64,000 bases of DNA from Diphasiastrum complanatum (taxonomy: Eukaryota > Streptophyta > Lycopodiopsida > Lycopodiales > Lycopodiaceae). The DNA lies in NCBI GenBank assembly GCA_029204225.1, contig CM055095.1:11623506-11687505 (forward strand), in the 5' to 3' direction. The notes under the pieces were generated by a model, which was given only the letters and a program-made list of their open reading frames with translations, was not told where the DNA came from and did not search any database. This document shows, piece after piece, positions 59,348-64,000 of this stretch; the stretch's first letter is position 1, and each line of letters begins with the position of its first letter. A program made the position numbers and the translations under genes.

Positions 59348-60177
59348 TGTGAAAAATGCAAAAATAAGCTTGATAGAGGCCAAAAATCTTGTATATAGAT
59401 AAACACACATGTGTGGAGCCTGTTCCCACGTGTGAAAATAGTGTACTTGTCATGTACCATAATCATATAGGTTGTACATATGATTTAATTCAAGTTCTAA
59501 TGGCTAAAAAGGCCAAAAACTAGTTTTCTAGACATATGACACATGGCATCAATCTATTGATTGCATGAGCCACATCCTTTGGTTAGGTGTCATATCCCAT
59601 GTGTAGAGGACAACTCACATGTGTGGAATAAGCTGAAGTAGGCGAATTTTGAATTATAGAAGATTTCCAAGTAGATCTCCATATAGAAGGAAAATGGACC
59701 AAAAGTGCTCAAAATAGAAGGTTTTGTCCAAGTGTCAGTTTTTCATGATGAATCATCATATGACAAAGCACCTTCACACATGTGGGATCAGAGGGATGAT
59801 CAGTACCATGAGCTCCCACTTATTGTATATATAGAGCCACATTTGGCCATAATCAATGTGAGACACCAATCTTGGTTCTAGAAGCAATTTTGAGTGATTC
59901 TCTCCATTTGTCTACATTTGTTTTGATTGTTTTGAGGTATCAATGTGTACTTTATTTTCAGGTTGGAGTCCGTACTCAGACAGTGTTTCACACATGTGAA
60001 ACCATAAAGTACACTTACCTTCAATTAATGATTGTTCTTATTAGGATTTTGTGTCTAGGATTGATCTAGATTGATCTTAATCTGAAGTAGATTGATAGAT
60101 CAAGTAATCTAACAACCAATCCCTCTTGAGGATCAGATTAGGATCCACTCTTGGTCCTTTTTTGTACTTTTTCCACA
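59348..60177 (+). repeat. 5' LTR of the 59348 element
   Basis: Direct repeat of 63274-64000. TATA-like TATATATAG lies at ~59826. It ends in CACA directly before the primer-binding site. Confidence 0.9.
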
Positions 60178-61847
60178 TGGTATCAGAGCCTAGTACAAGA
60201 GGTTTTGTTGAAATTGATAGGGTTAATCCAAATCAAAGCCAAAATTAGCAATTTTTTGGAAACTAGTCAAATTTTGGGTAGCGAGTTGGATTTGATATAT
60301 ATTCTCAAAAGTTTTGGACCAGAACTTGTTGTGGGCTGTAGGAACCCTTTTCACACGTTTGAGGCTATACAGATCCGGTTTTGGCTGAGAAAACTCAAAA
60401 ATTTGTACAATTTGACTCACACACCCAATTTGAGAGATTTTTGGTGCAAAATCAAGCATTTTCTATAGAGAATTTAATCCCTTGATTATTCCTTGGATTA
60501 GATCAGCCAAGAAATTAAATTTGAAGCTTGAAATAGGTGCATTAATTGATCATCTCTGATTTTTTGAGTGCATGTTGAAGTTGAGAGAGATTTTGCTAAA
60601 AATCATAGATTAAGGAGTGATATGCAAGGTGAGAGTCTATAATCCATTGTACCATCACTCTAGATTTCTTCAAGAGTGATAGGGTCAAGTTTAGAAGCAT
60701 CAATTTGCTAGAAAACATTCTTGGATCTGTCCTCCAAGTGAAACCTTTGAGAGTTTCTAGTGCATATAGAGCATCTATGCAAATCTTTTGTAAAATTTGA
60801 CATAGATTGGCTTAAATTGAGAGTTCTAGAAAAGAGATTGAGATCCAAGTCACATTGTTCAACCCTACTCAATTTGTTTGAGTGATTGTAAGGTTTGAAA
60901 AGAGTCATTAAGGTGTCTATGACAAATGTGTAGAGAGAGATCCAATTTTCTAAGAGTTCCTTCCTTTGTAGAGGGCAAGATCTAGAAGCTCATTTTGTGT
61001 TGTTATTGGTGGAGAGTTTGTCTTCTCCTAGGTGATCAAATCTTTCTAAGTGGCATTATCTCTTTGAAGCACAATATATTAGTGAGAAAAATCACAACTT
61101 TTGATTTTGAATTTCATTCCAAGTCCCTAAAGGTAGAGTAATTGGTGGAATCCAATAGGAGTGATTGAATTCAATTTGTTGAGCAAAAATTGACATAGTA
61201 TGTATGAAAATCAAATTAGTTCTATTCAACTTTCTTTGTGAGAGTGTGAGGGTCAATTTGTGATCCCATTGGATATCTAGAATGAGGAGGAGTCCATATT
61301 TGAGTATTCATGCATGGCTGAGATCTTTGTGAATCTCTAGTTGTCTAATTTTTTAGCTTTGTGAAAAATTGGTGGTATAGTTTGTTTTCAAATCAAATCA
61401 AATTCATTCTAAATCTCAAGAGTGAGATTATTTGGGTCAAGAGTGAGTCCAAAAGAAGTGATTAAGTTTGATTTTCATGTGTTTGAAACAAAATCCATCT
61501 TTTGTTCAAGAATCTCAAGTGTTGAGAGAACTAGTCAAGTGAAAAGGAAAATCTAAGTTTCAAATCTTTTTCATATCCATTTCAACTTTCAAAAGAAAGA
61601 GTCATTGGTATTTGATGAGTCCAATAGGAGATTGGATTTGATTTCTTCAGTGATTTGATTCAAAGATTGTGTGCTTTTGTCTTAGTGATCAAAGCAAAGT
61701 TTCCAAGTGACTAGTCTTTACTGTGAAGATTGATTCTTAGGTTTGTGAGCTAGATCTTTTGTAAATCCTTCTAGATTGTTGAAAATGTTCAAATTTAGTC
61801 TCTTGAAAGTCACAAATTACATTTGTAGAATCATATCACAGGTTGCT

Positions 61848-62078
61848 ATTCACATGGCATCAATAGGTGGCATCCTATTGAAGGAAAGAAAGGATCCTAA
61901 GTGCAACCTTTGTGGCAAGGGAGGATATTTTTTCTCAAGATGCTACAAAAAGAAGACTAGTCCATCCAAGGAGAACCAAATCAAGGGGGCCGAGGTGAAG
62001 GATGGAGCTTCAAGTTCAAAATGCAAACAAGAAGGACAAGTCCAAGGAAAGGTGTTTCCTTTGTGGAAAGGTGAATGA
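61848..62078 (+). CDS. Gag zinc-knuckle fragment of the 59348 element
   Basis: Reads RKDPKCNLCGKGGYFFSRCY and KKKTSPSKENQ. The spacing is that of a CCHC knuckle (C-x2-C-x4-H-x4-C), but the His position is Tyr (TAT, one C-to-T step from CAT), so zinc binding would be impaired. The frame stops at 62078 and overlaps the 382-codon frame in another phase. Confidence 0.6.
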   Translation: MHMASIGGILLKERKDPKCNLCGKGGYFFSRCYKKKTSPSKENQIKGAEVKDGASSSKCKQEGQVQGKVFPLWKGE

Positions 62079-63150
62079 GGCTTGGAGTCTCACAAGGACT
62101 TGCAAGATTTGTCTTCAAGAGTCCACCACAACACATGTCAAATCTTTTGAAATTTTTCATTTGGAAGTACATTGTTTGGTTCAAGATGCAAAGATAGATG
62201 TCACTTTCATGAAAGTAACTTGGATTTATTTTATGTTGGAAAGTATTTTGCTTGGAACTTTAAATAAGTTCAAACTTATTGTTATTATCCAAGAGAAATC
62301 AATCAAGAATAAGGATCAATCACAAAATGAAAATAGTTTTATTTATGTTATCATGTCAACTTATGAAGAACCATTGTACTTTGAAGAGATTTTTGTACCT
62401 CAAAGGTGGCTTAAGGCAATACTAGTTGAGTGTGATGCCTTAAAAGATAGCAAAATATGTTTTCCTTGTAAGCTTACATTAGTTATGAAGTCAAAGAAAT
62501 GGAAATATCTTCATAATGTAGGATCTTTTGGTTTCAATAAGATCATGAATGATGTGTTCATTCATAAAGATGAAAATTGTATGTTTTCAATCCTAAAGGC
62601 AAGTTGTAAACTTCTTATGAGAATAAGTGAAGCATCCAAAGTGGACACTTATATCCATAAGCAAGTAGTTAGCCTTATTGAGATGGAGATATCTTTTGAT
62701 TTCAATATTGGAAAAATCATGCCAAGTTGTGGTGATTTTTGGACTTATGTTTCTAGCATAAGTAATCTTGATAATCATAGGAAGTGCATATTGAATGATC
62801 ATACTTGTTGTGATCATTATGAGACATGGAGGTCTCGGATTTCCATCAATAAGGATCATCATGAAGAGGATCTTAAGGAGTCATCTCAAGGTTCAAGTGT
62901 GCCAAGGATTGAGGAGGAGAGACCTTCTCAAGTTGTGATTCCAAAAAGAAACTCAAGAAACATGGTTGAACCCATGTGGCTCACATTTCTAGGAAAAGAG
63001 GAGCACATCTCATGTGAAGGAGCAAGCCTCAAGGTCAAGCATCTACATGAAAATTGGAAGGAATCAATTTTGGAGGTGCTAGGATGGTGCAAAGCTCTCA
63101 AGCTCATCAAAGATGTCAACATCAAAGAAGCATTATCATGGATATGGTGA
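62002..63150 (+). CDS. 382-codon open frame in the 59348 element, function unknown
   Basis: This is the longest uninterrupted frame in the window. It starts inside gag-like sequence (CFLCGK near residue 18, half of a knuckle). It then shows YEEPLYFEEIFVPQRWLKAI (about 120-140), faintly like the copia motif before RT (SFEEAM...W..AM..E), and later RIEEERPSQVVIPKRNSRNM with basic/acidic stretches. No YVDD, DDE or DSG motif is present. It may be a rewritten gag-pol remnant kept open because it is recent, or a protein of a specialised non-autonomous family. Confidence 0.45.
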   Translation: MELQVQNANKKDKSKERCFLCGKVNEAWSLTRTCKICLQESTTTHVKSFEIFHLEVHCLVQDAKIDVTFMKVTWIYFMLESILLGTLNKFKLIVIIQEKSIKNKDQSQNENSFIYVIMSTYEEPLYFEEIFVPQRWLKAILVECDALKDSKICFPCKLTLVMKSKKWKYLHNVGSFGFNKIMNDVFIHKDENCMFSILKASCKLLMRISEASKVDTYIHKQVVSLIEMEISFDFNIGKIMPSCGDFWTYVSSISNLDNHRKCILNDHTCCDHYETWRSRISINKDHHEEDLKESSQGSSVPRIEEERPSQVVIPKRNSRNMVEPMWLTFLGKEEHISCEGASLKVKHLHENWKESILEVLGWCKALKLIKDVNIKEALSWIW

Positions 63151-63273
63151 TTTCAGATCAAAATCAAGCTCATTGGCTGATCTTCACACCTTTTGAACCA
63201 GCAAAGACCAATTCAGCCCATGGAGTCAAGTTCAAGATCATCATGTTTTCCATCAAGCTACATTTTTGAGGAG

Positions 63274-64000
63274 TGTGAAAAATACAAAAATAAGCTTGGT
63301 AGAGGCCAAAAATCTTGTATATAGATAAACACACATGCGTGGAGCCTATTCCCACGTGTGAAAATAGTGTACTTGTCATGTACCATAATCATATAGGTTT
63401 TACATATGATTTAATTCAAGTTCTAGTGGCTAAAAAGGCCAAAAACTAGTTTTCTAGACATATGACACATGGCATCAATCTATTGCTTGCATGAGCCACA
63501 TCCTTTGGTTAGGTGTCACATCCCATGTGTAGAGGACAGCTCACATGTGTGGAATAAGCTAAAGTAGACGAATTTTGACTTCTAGAAGATTTTCAAGTAG
63601 ATCTCCATATAGAAGAAAAATGGACCAAAAGTGCTCAAAATAGAAGGTTTTGTCCAAGTGTCACGATTTTTGTATGATGAATCATCATATGACAAAGCAC
63701 CTTCACACAGGTGGGATCAAAGGGATGATCATACCACGAGCTCTCACTTATTGGATATATAGAGCCACATTTGGCCATAATCATTGTGAGACACCAATCT
63801 TGGTTTTGGAAGCAATTTTGAGTGATTCTCTCTATTTGTCTACATTTGTTTTGATTGTTTTGAGGTTCTATCAATGTGTACTTTATTTTCAGGTTGGAGT
63901 CCGTTCTTAGACAGTGTTTCACACATGTGAAACCATAAAGTACACTTACCTTCAATTAATGATTGTTCTTGTTAGGATTTGTGTCTAGAATTGATCTAGA
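63274..64000 (+). repeat. 3' LTR of the 59348 element, incomplete
   Basis: It starts TGTGAAAAATAC right after the polypurine tract. About 100 bp remain outside the window. Confidence 0.9.

Larger units (their letters stand above)
59348..64000 (+). mobile_element. Young non-autonomous copia-type LTR retrotransposon, cut by the window end
   Basis: 5' LTR 59348-60177 (TGTGAAAA...TTTCCACA), primer-binding site TGGTATCAGAGCC at 60178-60190, interior 60191-63262, polypurine tract TTTTTGAGGAG at 63263-63273, 3' LTR from 63274 to beyond 64000. The LTRs differ at a few percent of sites, mostly transitions. The left flank is CTTGG (59343-59347). The interior has gag pieces (61860-62078) and one long open frame (62002-63150) but no recognisable protease, integrase or catalytic RT. 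Confidence 0.9.

Overview
The window looks like nuclear DNA of a land plant with a large, repeat-filled genome. It has one intact three-exon plant gene (a secreted-side DOMON + cytochrome b561 membrane protein, minus strand, 40245-42395), scattered exon-like gene pieces, and many decayed Ty1/copia, Ty3/gypsy and hAT elements whose primer-binding sites match plant initiator tRNA-Met. Base composition, long AT-rich spacers and nested insertions suggest a non-flowering plant (gymnosperm or fern), but the sequence alone does not prove this.

Region by region. 1-5600 is unlike the rest. It holds a spliced, unrecognised gene on the minus strand (159-1690), a decayed gene for a very divergent CENH3-like histone with a long C-terminal extension (plus, 3501-4596), and the last two exons of a small unrecognised gene (plus, 5156-5529). 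At least ten copies of one dyad motif (two ~17 bp arms ~50 bp apart) lie in front of these three genes. I propose this is one multi-gene element, possibly of viral or transposon origin, that continues to the left of the window; it is the best candidate for something undescribed.

5600-13250 holds a small foldback, copia fragments, a complete 2.93 kb non-autonomous copia-type element (7476-10405) with LTRs, PBS, PPT and target duplication, and a copia relic inside long inverted repeats. 13250-15300 holds exons of a large helical-repeat-type protein gene on the minus strand. 16000-19270 has no supported gene. 19270-21650 is a deleted copia element, 21900-22665 a decayed hAT transposase, and 23070-28240 a gypsy pol split by a nested non-coding LTR element (24252-27557). 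28400-28800 may be a LINE-type fragment. 31034-32489 is a second copy of the 7476-10405 family; 32490-34386 is a gag-only gypsy element; 34387-37610 holds three copia remnants. 39190-39290 and 42595-42660 are tRNA-derived SINE heads beside the DOMON/b561 gene. 46067-57226 is dominated by two ~3 kb copies of one long repeat in inverted orientation, with a gypsy gag (minus) between them. 58140-59347 is a copia pol (minus) interrupted by a fairly young LTR element (59348 to beyond 64000) that carries the longest open frame in the window (382 codons).

Only the DOMON/b561 gene looks like a complete working host gene. The other coding matter is mobile-element protein in various stages of decay, plus gene fragments.
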